From Clitoria ternatea (taxonomy: Eukaryota > Streptophyta > Magnoliopsida > Fabales > Fabaceae): DNA of 64,000 nt. The position numbers were made by a program, and so were the translations under genes. The notes under the pieces were generated by a model that worked only from the letters and a program-made list of their open reading frames with translations, had not been told where the DNA came from and searched no databases. Where the stretch lies: contig CM075670.1 in the NCBI GenBank assembly GCA_037962975.1, positions 230,634,242 through 230,698,241 of the forward strand, given 5' to 3'. Positions within the stretch are counted from its first letter, which is position 1. Each line of letters opens with the position of its first letter. This document shows positions 35,560 to 47,126 of the stretch, piece by piece.

Positions 35560-36022
35560 TATGCCCCCTAGCTTGTTATAGTGACTAGTGGGGTCGCTTT
35601 AATAAGCTATAACACTTTGTTGTGTTTAGCTTTTATAGGCATGGGTTTAGGCGGTGTTTGCTAGTTCCAAATTTATGGACAAGTGTTTTCATGCATTTAT
35701 TGTTTTTGTCATTACTTGCCACGCCTGTCATCAAAGCGCCTCGAAACTGCGTTTTGCCGCTTCAATCTCTTATTGCCACGTATGCCCTCGTAACGATTGC
35801 CATTCCAATGATGGGATATAAATACGTGGGATGGCAGTTGGAATACGTTTTCGAGGTTATTACCATGGGCCTTGGATTTTGAAAATACGGCCTAGGAAAT
35901 GCCTGCCTTGAGATTCATCTAACAGTCTCAGAATTAACGGAACGTCATTATGATTCATCCAACGGCCATAGGTGCATTTCTGAGATTTTCGAGGTTTCGC
36001 TTATTTCCCCCTAAGCCATGCC

Positions 36023-36030
36023 TATAAATA
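36023..36030 (+). promoter_or_regulatory. TATA box of the antisense accessory gene
   Basis: TATAAATA, about 225 bp before the start codon. A possible leader intron runs 36164-36247 (AAG|GTAAC to ACAAG|GATG). This promoter lies in internal DNA of the element, separate from the LTR promoter on the other strand. Confidence 0.65.
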
Positions 36031-36248
36031 GGTAAACTCTTAGGAGAGAAAATGTTTTGCTTCATCTTCCACTCTGTGTTTTAGTGTTTAAACTGCCTTC
36101 TGAACGCTGCTTCCTCGCGATTCGTTTCTTGTTGCCAGTTCATCGTTTCTTTAGAGATTTAAGGTAACTTTCTTCTTCCTCTATTTTCTGTCTTCGTTGT
36201 TATTGGGTTGGTTCTGTTTTCTTTATATGTGTGTTTGTTGAAACAAGG

Positions 36249-38880
36249 ATGAGAGGAAAAGAATCAGAGTCATGCCCTAGGGTATCTGTTCACCCTATGT
36301 TTTCGGATATTGAGAGTGAAGATGAGGGCTTCTATACTGGGAGGGATTCAACATTTTACAGCAGCGTGGAGTGTTTTAGTAATGCTATACATTCGTTTGT
36401 AGCAGGAGGTGCCCCTCAGATACAAGTGATAACAATGGCAGAATGTCAGAATGTTGTGCTGTATGGGTTAGATTGGAAAAAGATGCTTGAGACTGATCCC
36501 TATTGTTGGGTCAAGGAAGACGTCAAAGAAGCTTCTTCACGTCATGCAACGACAAGTGGTGGGGTAATGGAGTTGTCAGTGCCTGTCTGGAAGGATGAGA
36601 GATTTAAAAGGAGGTTTATCGTTCGTTCGCCAAAGACGTTTGAACGCATTTGCCATCATCCTCAGGATGAGCGTACTTTGTATATGTACGATATCCTGTT
36701 AACTCAGTTGGGGGTGCGATTTCCATTGAACAAATTCCAGATGGGTGTACTCAGGTTTCTGGATTGCGCCCCCTCTCAGCTGCACCCTAATGGATGGGGA
36801 ATTGTCCGCAGCTTTGAAGTGCTGGCTAAACATTTGGAGTTTACGCCTACTGTGGTGTTGTTCTTTACTTTTTTCCGCATAATGAGGCGGGTGAATGCAA
36901 AAACCGGCGGTATGGGTTTTGTTACTCTTCGGGCGGAGCCGAAGATTATAAATTTTAAGGCATTTGCTGACTCCGCCAAAGAAGGCGGACTTCATTTCAG
37001 AATAAGCTTTGTAAAAATTTCTGTTAGGAAGAACAAGTCCATCTTTTGGCGGAGTGCGGAGGGGATTGATAAATTCCTGGTGGCGTGGACTCATGAGCAC
37101 TTCCTCCTGACTAAACAAGCTTATGAAGTTGAGGAGAGTGTCCTGTCACCTACCTCCGTGGAAGTACTTCGGACACTGAAGGAGTATAACTCCGCCCACA
37201 AGCAGTTTCTGTGCCGAAGGCTGCTTGGGCGTGATGCTGAAGGATATTTAAGTAATGTTTTGAGACTTGTTGCTTGAATATTATTTCTGTTCTTTTCTGC
37301 AACTTCTAATTGTATTCGTGTATATTATGTTTGCAGGAGAGATCCCTGAATTTTCTGGGATGGAGCGTATCAAGCAAATCCGTATGAGTCGCCAGGAAAT
37401 CGATGCGGAGAACAATATGCAGCCCCGGAGGAATCTTGCTGCAGCTCTAACGAGGACTCTCCCTTTGCCTGCATCCACCAAGGTAGTGATGTTGGAGGGT
37501 GGTGTGGGACCCTCGATAGTTGATGCAGAAAGGCGATCTAAAAAACGCCAAGAACTAGAAACTATCGAGGTGGAGGAAGAGGACCCCCAACCTTTGCAGA
37601 AGAGGAAGAGCAAGGGGAAAGGGAAGGTAGGTGAAGGAGCATCATCTGATGCTGTGATAGAAACTGAAGAAATTCCGGAGCCATCAGCTGTGGCTATCAC
37701 TACTGAATTGGGCGGTCAGGAGGACGCCCCTGAAGAAGATGTTGTGGAAGAGGAGATGGAGGGGGTTCAAGGTTCTTCACCTCACCGAACTGAGAGTCCT
37801 GCCCTGGACTTGACTGCTCGAGGAACAACAATTTTTCTTGTCAACGTTCCAGGGGAGCCATCTAGGCGGGCTGTCTCTCTTCCTCTGGCGGGGTCTCGTT
37901 TGAGTCCTTACTTGTATTTCACAAATGTGGGATCCCGCCAGTCAGAGAAGCGTGATCCTGACTTCATCCTCCGTCCAGATATTGACTTTGAAAAGATTAC
38001 GGATGCCACTGCTGCTGCAAGGTGGCATCTCGCTGAAATTGATGGTTACCTTGCGTCAGTGCCCCGTATTGCTGAGGTGGCTGCGGAGGCTGCCATGTTT
38101 CAAGAATCATTTCATGATTCTGTTGAAAAAATTCGAAGCTTGGAGCATGACAATGAACAGTTGTCGGAGGTGATCAAGGCTAAAGATAAACACCTTGACA
38201 CCATCGACTCTGATAAGAAGAAGCTGGAAGAGGAGCTGGCCCGGGTCAAAGCTGAGAAGGTTCTGCTGGACAAACAAGTTTTAGATTTGAAACAGCAGAA
38301 TTCAAAGCTGGGCGAGGATGTGGGCGAGCTGACCCATGTAAAGGCTGAAAATGTTCTGCTGGGACAACAAATTTTAGATTTGAAACAGCAGAACCAAAAA
38401 CTGGGTGAGGATGTGAGTGAAGTTCAGCAGAGACTGGTTTCTTTTGAGACCTGTAAGGCTCTCGCTGAAGACGCCTGGGCTGCGGAGTTGGATCAGGCAG
38501 CCACTACATATAGTGACCTTGAAAAACAGGTCGAAGAGCTGAAAGCTGAGAAAGCCATTTCCGATGCCAGCAATAAACGGCTTGATCAGGAGTTGCAATC
38601 GGCTTTGGATGCAGCTGAGGCAGCAATTGATGATGCTTTCAGTATGGCCATTCGCCAGGTCCGTCATCGCAACCCAGGCATTGCTCTTAACATTGCGGGC
38701 ATTCACCCTTATTATGAGTTTATCAACGGTGAATTAATGGTGCCTGCTCAGGGGGGTCATGTTCCTGCGCCTAATGAAGAGTATGTTCTGGCGGACTTGC
38801 CCCCCTCACAGAGTTTGTCCAAACCTAGTGAGTTTCAGCCTAGCTCCACCCACCAAGAAGGAGTGCCACCCGAGTCTTAA
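36249..38880 (+). CDS. Antisense accessory protein of the Tat element (putative gypsy-type transposon domain plus coiled coil)
   Basis: Two exons, 36249-37251 and 37337-38880, joined by a GT-AG intron (AA|GTAATG ... TTTGCAG|GA) in phase 1, give 848 residues and TAA. The start is the ATG at 36249; the frame is open a few codons upstream, but only from a GTG. Residues about 100-290 (YMYDILLTQLGVRFPLNKFQMGVLRFL, then APSQLHPNGWGIVRSFEVL) resemble the plant putative gypsy-type transposon domain found next to Tat elements. The centre is acidic with a basic patch (KKRQELE, QKRKSKGKGKVGEG) suggestive of nuclear localisation. Residues about 600-750 form a coiled coil with repeated DKQVLDLKQQN blocks. 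A poly(A) signal AATAAA lies at 38986. It is transcribed against gag-pol. Function unknown; comparable antisense genes are known in Grande (gene23). No damage is visible. Confidence 0.82.
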
Positions 38881-38985
38881 AGATTAGCTCCGGGGTTTCT
38901 TTGCAAATTTTGTTTTTTGCACTTTAATAATATTGCCTTGTTCCAGGATAGGCTCTGGACCCTTTATCAATTCTTGACAATATTT

Positions 38986-38991
38986 AATAAA
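38986..38991 (+). terminator. Poly(A) signal of the antisense gene
   Basis: AATAAA about 105 bases after the stop codon, in T-rich DNA before the 47-bp array. Confidence 0.5.
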
Positions 38992-39120
38992 GTATAATTT
39001 CTGTAAATTTATACTTGTTCATATAAACGGTGTTTGAGTCCGTAGGAGTTGTGCCTTGTAAAATGCTATTAATAAGGCAGAGTAATCGTTTGAGGACTGA
39101 TGAAATATGACTAAGTATAA

Positions 39121-39825
39121 CGAGGCGGAATAACCTTTTTGTGAATTTTAATGAAGTAAAATCCTGTAATGAGGCGGAGTAGCCTCTTAAGAATTTTAAT
39201 GAAGTAAAATTCAGAAATGAGGCAGAGTAGCCTCTTAAGAATCTTTAGGAAGTAAATTCTATAATGAGGCGGAGTAGCCTCTCAAGAATTTCAATGAAGT
39301 AAATTCTGTAATAAGGCGGAGTAGCCTCTTAAGAATTTCAATGAAGTAAATTCTGTAATGAGGCGGAGTAGCCTTTTAAGAATTTCTATGAAGTAAATTC
39401 TATAATGAGGCGGAGTAGCCTCTCAAGAATTTCAATGAAGTAAATTCTGTAATGAGGCGGAGTAGCCTTTTAAGAATTTCTATGAAGTAAATTCTATAAT
39501 GAGGCGGAGTAGCCTCTCAAGAATTTCAATGAAGTAAATTCTGTAATGAGGCGGAGTAGCCTCTTAAGAATTTCAATCAAGTAAATTCTGTAATGAGGCA
39601 GAGTAGCCTCTTAAGAATTTCTATGAAGTAAATTCTGTAATGAGGCGGAGTAGCCTCTCAAGAATTTCAATAAAGTAAATTCTGTAATGAGGCGGAGTAG
39701 CCTCTTAAGAATTTCAATGAAGTAAATTCTGTAATGAGGCGGAGTAGCCTCTCAAGAATTTCAATGAAGTAAATTCTGTAATCAGGCGGAGTAACCTCTT
39801 AAGAATTTTAATGAAGCACAATTTT
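39121..39825. repeat. ~47-bp tandem array (about 15 units) in Tat element
   Basis: The core GAGGCGGAGTAGCCTC recurs about every 47 bp (for example 39171, 39219, 39266, 39313, 39360) up to about 39783. Units differ mainly by TTAAG/TCAAG and CAATG/CTATG alternatives; alternating runs suggest that dimers were amplified. Tat elements are known for variable tandem repeats in this position, between pol and the 3' LTR. Confidence 0.95.
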
Positions 39826-39996
39826 TACAAGTATTATACTTACTTGGATTTGTTGATAGTGCTTGAGTTTGTCGATTATGTACTCCGCGAAACATTAGCA
39901 GTTGGGCGGAGTAAGGGTTTGGATGGAGCGTTCATCCCTTTGAATTTGAATTGGAGTGTATCTCTTGATCAAGTGAAAATTGTTGAATCCAGGGTT

Positions 39997-40391
39997 GGTA
40001 TGGTGCAGCATAAGCTGTGACACCAATCCTTTCCGCAGGAATTTTGCTGGACCTTGGAGTCGGTATGGTGCAGCATAGGCTGTGACACCAATCCTCTCCC
40101 CCAAGGATTTTTTTATACCTTGGGGTCGGTATGGTGCAGCATAGGCTGTGACACCAATCCTTTCCCCCCAAGGAGTTTTTTTGTACCTTGGGGTCGGTAT
40201 GGTGCAGCATAAGCTGTGACACCAATCCTTTCCCCCCAAGGAGTTTTTTGTACCTTGGGGTCGGTATGGTGCAGCATAGGCTGTGACACCAATCCTTTCC
40301 CCCCAAGGAGTTTTTTGTACCTTGGGGTCGGTATGGTGCAGCATAAGCTGTGACACCAATCATTTCCCCCCAAGGAGTTTTTTGACTCCGT
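39997..40391. repeat. ~67-bp tandem array (6 units) in Tat element
   Basis: Units start GGTATGGTGCAGCATA at 39997, 40062, 40128, 40196, 40263 and 40330 (spacing 65-68 bp). Each has GCTGTGACACCAATC and a C-run/CAAGGA segment. Repeat-derived reading frames cross it on both strands. Confidence 0.95.
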
Positions 40392-40669
40392 TTGTGAAGC
40401 TTTGCTGCATGTTGGATGATCTTTATGGAATAAAGAGTTATGCTTTTATGCTTCAATTGTTGGAGCCGGTGTCTTATCTGCACGGGAACAAGTTCTACCA
40501 TAGATAATTAACTGAAAGTTAGAATGAAGATTGAATGTAGGAAGGAATTTTATTAATGATGGAACTACATAAAGAGCTGAGTTGGGGTATGTCTCGTCGA
40601 AGCCTTTTCAAGGAAAGCCCATTTGGGAAGAACCTTAAGTTAGGAGAGAGAACATACCGTATTACCCAA

Positions 40670-43600
40670 CTAGCTGTAATATATGTGTAAATTTAAAATG
40701 TTCCATTTATTCCTGACCGGAGTGCCATCTAAGTTTTCTAGGCGGTATGTGCCTTTGCCCAGAGCTTCGATGACTCGGTATGGACCTTCCCAGGTTGGCG
40801 CCAATTTGCCTTGGTGTGCAAATTTGTTGCCGATATTGGCCCTTCTCAAAACCAAATCTCCTTCTTTGAAACGGCGTTCAGAAACACGAGTGTTATACTG
40901 TTTGGTGGCTTTTGCTTTAACAGCTTGATCCCGCACAAAGGCTTCCTCTCTCAATTCTGCCAAGACCTCAAGTTCATGGGCGAGGTTCTGTTGATTGGCT
41001 TCTTCATTGAAGTGGAGGATTCGAGCTGAAGGGGCTGCCAATTCAACGGGAATAACAGCCTCGACTCCATATGTCAGCCGATATGGGGATTCATTTGTTG
41101 TTGAGTGAGGGGTTGTTCGATATGCCCACAAAACGTGGCATAATTGATTTGCCCAATCTCCCTTTGCTTCACCAAAGCATTTCTTAAGGCCTTTCAAGAT
41201 TTCTCTGTTGGCGACTTCAGCTTGGCCATTGGTTTGAGGATGTTCCACAGAAGAGAAAATCTGCGTAATGCTGAGATTTTCTAGGAGTTCAGTGAACTTA
41301 CGATCTGTGAATTGGGTGCCATTATCAGTGACTATACGTCCAGGGACTCCGAAACGTGCAATGATATTTTCATATACGAATCTATGAGCCCTGGCTGATG
41401 TAATATGCACCACTGCCTCTACTTCAATCCATTTGGTGAAGTAATCAACGCCAACTATCAAGTACTTGATACCGCCAGGCGCAGTTGGGAATAGACCTAA
41501 GATATCCATGCCCCATTGATAGAAAGGCCAAGGCGTTATTGATGATGACATTTCTTCCGCCGGAGTGTGATGAAGGTTTATAAATCGTTTACATTGATCG
41601 CACTTCTGAACATACGAGGCGGAGTCATGCTTCAGGGTAGGCCACCAATACCCAGCTCTGAGTATTTTTCTCATTAGACTACGTGCCCCCGGATGGTGTC
41701 CACACTGCCCTTCATGGACTTCTTCTAAAATGGCTTGCACCTCATTTTCGTTTATGCATATTAAGTAAGGAACAGAAATTCCTCGGCGGTATAACTGTCT
41801 GTCTAGGAGCGTATAATAAGGTGCTTCTTTCTTTAGTTTCCGTCGCTCAAGATCATCCGTGGGTAATTGTCCATTAACAAGGTAACGAACTATCGGTGCT
41901 ACCCAGGAATTGTCATCAAAGGAGCGGCTTCTAACCATACACATTGAGGAAGGAAAGGAAATACTTGGCTCCGCCAGGGTACTTTGTACAACCGTAGTTG
42001 TGCATCCTGCCTTCTTTGTGCTAGCCAACCTGGAGAGGATATCAGCACGTGTATTTTCTTCCCGGGGTACATGTTTGAAAGTGACTTCGTCGAAGCGTTG
42101 CTTTAACTCATTAACGCAGTTTAGATATTGTTGCAGCAAAGGTTCTTTAGCCTGATATTCGCCAAGAATTTGTGAGATGACTAATTGAGAATCACTGCAT
42201 AAGGTTACAGTTTTGGCCCCAATATCTTGTGCTGCTCTGAGTCCGGCTAAGCAGGCTTCATACTCCGCCTGATTGTTAGACGTAGTGAAGGTGAAGTGCA
42301 ATAAAATTTCGAGATGTACCCCGTCATCGCTTTCCACAACAATTCCTGCCCCACATCCTTTTCTATTTGAAGATCCATCAACGTATATTGTCCAATGTGA
42401 ATGATCTGCATCTGGGCTAGAGCCTGTTAATTCAACTACGAAGTCTGCTAGGACTTGTGCCTTGATAGCAGTTCTTGGTTCGTAGGATATGTCAAATTCA
42501 GAGAGTTCTACGGCCCATTTGATCATTCTTCCAGCCAGGTCTGGTTTGAACAGTATAGTACGAAGTGGCAAGTCTGTGCGAATCAAGATAGGATGGGCAT
42601 GAAAGTATGGTCTTAGGCGTCGTGAAGCCCAAACAACTGCAAGCGCTGCCTTTTCAATCTTCTGATAACGGCATTCTGCACCATGTAGTGTTTTACCGGT
42701 GAAGTACACCGATCGTTGGCCTTCAACTGTTTCCTTGACCAGAGCTACTGCTAAAGCCTTATCTGAAACAGACAAATAAATGATGAGTTGCTCACCTGGG
42801 CTTGGTCTTACCAGGATTGGAGGGCTGGCCAAGACATTTTTCAAGCTTTGGGAAGCCGCCTCTTGCTCTGGGCCCCAACTGAATTTCTTGTCTTTTTTCA
42901 GTATTTTGTACAAGGGAAGAGAGCGATGAGCCATTTTTGGCATGAATCATGCTAGGGCAACGATTTTGCCGTTGAGGGATTGTACCTCTTTTAGTGTTTT
43001 GGGGCTCTGCAACTCCTGGATAATGCGGCATTTATCAGGATTAGCCTCTATACCTCTTTGTGTCAACATGAAGCCCAAAAATCTGCCACCAGGGACAGCG
43101 AATGTGCATTTCAAAGGGTTGAGCCTCATATCATATTGTTGTAGGCGTTGAAAAATGAGGCGTAGATCTTCAACATGGTCTCCTCCTTCCGGGGTCTTGG
43201 CAATAATATCATCAATATAAACTTCTACCAGCTTTGTGTGCATACCCTCAAAAACTTTGTTGATCATGCGCTGGTAGGTTGCCCCGGCGTTTTTTAACCC
43301 AAATGGCATGACGTTGTAGCAGAAGACTCCTTTATCATTAACAAACGCTGTCTTCTCTTGATCATCCTCACACATTGGAATTTGGTTGTAACCGGAGTAA
43401 ACATCCATAAAAGATAGATACTTGTATCCTGAAGAATTGTCAACCAATCTATCAATGTTGGGGAGAGGGTATGGATCCTTGGGACAACATTTATTCAAAT
43501 CAACATAGTCTATACACATAATACGCCACTTGCCATTGGCTTTCTGTACCATGACCACGTTAGATAACCAGGAGGAGTAACGGAGTTCCCTGATGAACCC

Positions 43601-46108
43601 CGCCTTGAGGAGTTCCTCTGTTTGCTCACAGGCAGCTTTTTGTTTAGCTGGACCCATACGCCGTTTCTTTTGTGCTACAGGTTTAGTTTTAGGGTACACC
43701 GCCAGGCGGTGACAACAAAAGTTGGGATCCATGCCAGGCATGTCTGCAGCGGTCCAGGCAAAAATTTCTTTATACTCATGGAGAAGTGCAATTAGTTTTG
43801 CCTCCATGTTAGCCTCAAGCTTGTCATTGATGTTTGTAGTCTGTTCCGGGGTGCTACCCAAAATAATAGACTTGGAACCACCATCAGGAGTTGGTTTCAA
43901 AGGGTTCAGTGGGTCTACAGAAGACTCCGCCCTGGGGTCAAGATCCACCAAATTGACGGACGCCGCCGCACTGCTCCCTTCATTCAACTTTCTTTTCTTA
44001 GACATGGCTTCAAGCTTCACCATGTTAAGACTCAAATTGTAGCAATAGCGAGCCATTTCTTGGTCACCCCTTACAGATGAGACTTGATTATCTTTGTCAA
44101 TGAACTTGATTAACAAGTGGGGGGTTGAAACGATGGCTTCCATGGCATTCAGGGTAGGCCGCCCAATGATGCCATTGTATGGAGATTTCACATCAATGAC
44201 AAGAATCCTGGATTTCACAGTCCTTGCTCCAGGTTCGCCATCAAAAGTAATTCTCGTGTCCAAGTAGCCTTTGGTGGGCTGTTTGGCGCCATTGAAGGCT
44301 GTAAGGTCCTGCGTATATGGTTGCAAATCTGCATCAGTTAATCCCATGCGTTTAAAACAGTTATAAAAGATAACGTCGCAGGAACTTCCCTGATTAACTA
44401 AGATGCGTTTTACATCCATATTAGCGATTACTGCAATAATCACTACTGCGTCATCTCCTTCAGGAATAGTAGGGCCAAAATCGTCATCTGTGAAGGTTAT
44501 AGGCGGAGTCTGAACCCCGTTCCTGAATGGGCGATATTCTTTGCTCTTGCCTTGCACAGACAAGATCATATGATGGTGGTTTTTCCTCGTGGTGATTAAG
44601 GGTCCGCCCCCAGCAATCATATCTACCACCTGCCTTTTGCCCCGCGATTTGGGTTCAGGGCTTGGTTCTCTTTGGGCGGACTCCAAAACAATACTCTTTT
44701 GTTTCTCTGTTGCCGCTGTGCGTTTTGGCTCCTGAGTGTTATCAGGATCCAGAGAACGATCACGAGGTCGTTTTTCAAACCTCTCTGGCTCATCATGAGA
44801 TTTACCCTTAAACAAATAATGTTTCAGTTTACCTTCATGAATAAGCACCTCGATGGTATTTTTGAGTTGCTTGCACTCCTCCGTGGTATGGCCAACTGAC
44901 TCGTGGAACTCACAATATTTTTTTGGATTCCCACCGCGTCTGAGTGGGGGTGGACGTTGAATCCCGTAAACATTGAGGGTAGTCCATCCTATTTCGTGCA
45001 AGATTTGCTCATATGTCGTGTTCAGGGGTGCGTAATGAGAAAAATTGAACACACGTCTATCTTGCTGTTTGAAGGGTTGGTTCCCCGCCTTATCTTTTTG
45101 AGGGAACTTATCATTCCTGGATGATTTTTCTTTATCTTTATCATGGTGTGGAGCTGAAATGGGTGGTTTATTACGAGATGCAGTGGCTTCCAAGTGCATC
45201 TCAATACCTACGTACTTGGAGGCTTTCCTGCGAAACTCCTCTATGGTGGATGGAGGTCCTTTTGCCAACGACAAAACAAAGGGCGATTTCGGCTGCATGG
45301 CCTCGATTAGGATATGCAACTGGATCGCTTCTGTCAAGTCAGGGACCATGGCTGCCTCTTTATAAAATCTCTTCAGGAAATCCTTTAGAGACTCTTTGTC
45401 ACGTTGCTTGATCTGAGCCAAGGTATGGGAGGTTCTAGGCGCATCCCTAGAGATTACAAAGTGACTACCAAAAGCTGTGGCAAAGTCCTCCCATGAATCA
45501 ATGGAACCTGAAGGTAAACTCTTGAACCAGCTAAGAGCTTCACCTGTGAGGGTCCTGGGAAACATTCTGCACATGACATCTTCTTCCGCACCTAAGAACA
45601 TAGCTTCATAGATGTAAGCATCTAAATGCTTAGAAGGATCTGTCTCCCCGGTGTATTTTCCTATGGAAATGGGTTGCATAGTTTGCAAATGTCTGGGGAC
45701 ATGCGCATTCATCAGTCTTTTGGAAAATGGGATACTCATCTTGTATCCCAAGGGGGATGTATTTGAAACGACTCTCCTTCCCTCATGATGGTGGGCATTT
45801 GCTAGTGGAAGGCTTCGTTGCTCTTCCATGTAAGTAGGGATGCGAGAGTAATTTGGGGTACTCGATTCCTCCTGTACATGCGATTCATGGTGCGGCTGCT
45901 TTACAGGGCCCGCTTTCTCGTGTATGGGATTCACCTTCTCACGTCGAAGCTCTGTGATTTCTTCCCTCAACATTCTGATCATGTCATCTCTCAGATCTGG
46001 AGAGCCAACATGCGTTGCCCTTTTGTGAGTATCATTGTCAAAGCTTAGACGTCTAGGATTACATGGAGGAGAATCCTCAATCTGCACTTCTGGTCCTGGT
46101 CTTTCCAT
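40670..46108 (-). pseudogene. Tat gag-pol polyprotein with one nonsense codon
   Basis: One frame of 1,813 codons broken only by TGA at 42944-42946 (VALA*FMPKMAHRSLP; an Arg codon is expected). Order from 46108 downward: gag (TGETDPSKHLDAYIYEAMFLG, ALSWFKSLP), a CxxH-type finger (CEFHESVGHTTEEC), protease (ILVNQGSSCDVIFY), RT (DYVDLNKCCPKDPYPLPNID, active site VYIDDIIAKT), RNase H, a second RNase H (IYVDGSSNRKGCGAGIV, CSDSQLVISQI), integrase (H-H-C-C from HEGQCGHHPG, then TDNGTQF and EHPQTNGQAE) and a C-terminal YNTRVSERRFKEGDLVLRR. The dual RNase H marks the Tat clade. The protease active-site Asp is replaced by Asn (codon 44393-44395). Stop and change both fit single transitions. Confidence 0.93.
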
Positions 46109-46164
46109 TGATGATGAATGTAATGGGAATTGTTCAAGGATTGTGGGATTACCAATTTTACAGG

Positions 46165-46181
46165 TCCCACTGGGCGTGCCA
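46165..46181 (-). other. Tat element primer-binding site
   Basis: The minus strand reads TGGCACGCCCAGTGGGA one base after the 5' LTR. I did not match it to a particular tRNA. Confidence 0.75.
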
Positions 46182-46182
46182 A

Positions 46183-47121
46183 TGAACTGTTTTTTACAGG
46201 GGGTGTAAAGGTATGATTGTCAAACAATTCAAAATGTACATGTAAGGTAGAATCTGATGTGAGGAGGGCCTTATACAGATACAAATATGGAGTACTCTTG
46301 TATACTGGGGCGTAGTACAATGCACTCTGCGGTGGTGTAGCAGTCCGCCTGGAATAGCCTCCTTTGCCTTGACACAATTGGTGGTTGTACCTGCAATTAT
46401 TCCCCGACGCTCAAGTCAGTATTTTGAAGTACTGTTAGACTTAGAAAGCAAATCTGAGAGAATTATGCAAGTATGAGTGTAAGGTTCAGAATTAGGGGAT
46501 CCCCTATACCTTTTTGCTGAGGTTTATATACCTGTTACTGGTGCTCTATTATTGGTAGGACCCGTTCCTTGTTTTCAGGCATAATGCAAGAAAGGTAGTG
46601 GGTCCCTGCACCATTCACAAGCACCATCACTGTAGTGGGTATTTCCACTCACTTGGAAAGCGTTAATGCTTCATTATTTTATTTGTTGTTCCCTCTTATG
46701 CGTGACAGCGTGATTCCCATTTTCAACCTCTCAAGACAGAGTCAATCTCGTGCCGGGGTTATAAATATGGGCTCGCTTCGCAGTATGGGAATTTTGGTAT
46801 TCCGCCTGTATTGAGTCCATGGCTTGGAGGAGTAGTGTGCATTGGAAATGCTTTATGTATGTGTATAATCTTTTTAATACTTTCCACCTTGACGGAGTAA
46901 TAGGCCTTGGCGGAGTAACAAGCATTGGCGGAGTCACATGCCTTGGCGGAGTCACATGCCTTGGCGGAATAACATGCCTTGGCGGAGTAACATGCCTTGG
47001 CGGTATGTACTCCATATAAGAGTAATCATAGAGGATTTGAAACGTATTTCTCCTGTTCGAAATGCTGATCTGGCAAGGCATTAAAACCATGCTCTTGGGG
47101 GCCGGTGTTGGGACCGGATCA
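46183..47121 (-). repeat. Tat element 5' LTR
   Basis: 939 bp; compared with the 3' LTR it has one more ~18-bp unit in the GGCGGAGTAAC array (about 46890-47010) and scattered single-base differences. It ends TGAACTG on the plus strand next to the primer site. Confidence 0.92.
46523..46530 (-). promoter_or_regulatory. TATA box of the Tat 5' LTR
   Basis: The minus strand reads TATATAAA, placed about 590 bp into the LTR, which gives U3, R and U5 of plausible size. A plus-strand TATAAATA lies at 46760-46767 in the same LTR. Confidence 0.6.
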
Positions 47122-47126
47122 CTTGG

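Larger units (their letters stand above)
34638..47121 (-). mobile_element. Tat-lineage Gypsy retrotransposon, nearly intact, with antisense accessory gene
   Basis: 12,484 bp, minus strand, flanked by CTTGG at 34633-34637 and 47122-47126. Order along its own strand: 5' LTR (47121-46183), primer site, gag-pol (46108-40670), two tandem arrays (40391-39121), an antisense gene (plus strand 36249-38880), polypurine tract (AGGGGGC near 35564), 3' LTR (35559-34638). The second RNase H after RT and the antisense gene are hallmarks of the Tat clade (Grande, Cinful and relatives). LTRs differ by few visible changes and one 18-bp unit. It sits inside solo LTR A and is the innermost element of its branch of the nest. 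Confidence 0.92.

Noticed and set aside
37267..37336. A separate second gene starting near 37267
   Set aside because: The open frame upstream of 37337 is intron sequence ending TTTGCAG. Splicing from 37251 joins both frames in phase, so a single two-exon gene is more likely.
39121..39825. CRISPR-like regularly spaced repeat
   Set aside because: Units are contiguous without unique spacers, and the context is a plant retrotransposon.
39895..40507. Long open frames on both strands with repeating peptides (for example AYAAPYRPQG)
   Set aside because: They are produced by the 67-bp tandem array: the unit lacks stops in several frames. There is no family resemblance, and both strands are open over the same units.
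43722..45411. Plus-strand frames opposite Tat gag-pol
   Set aside because: Antisense shadows of a well-conserved coding strand.
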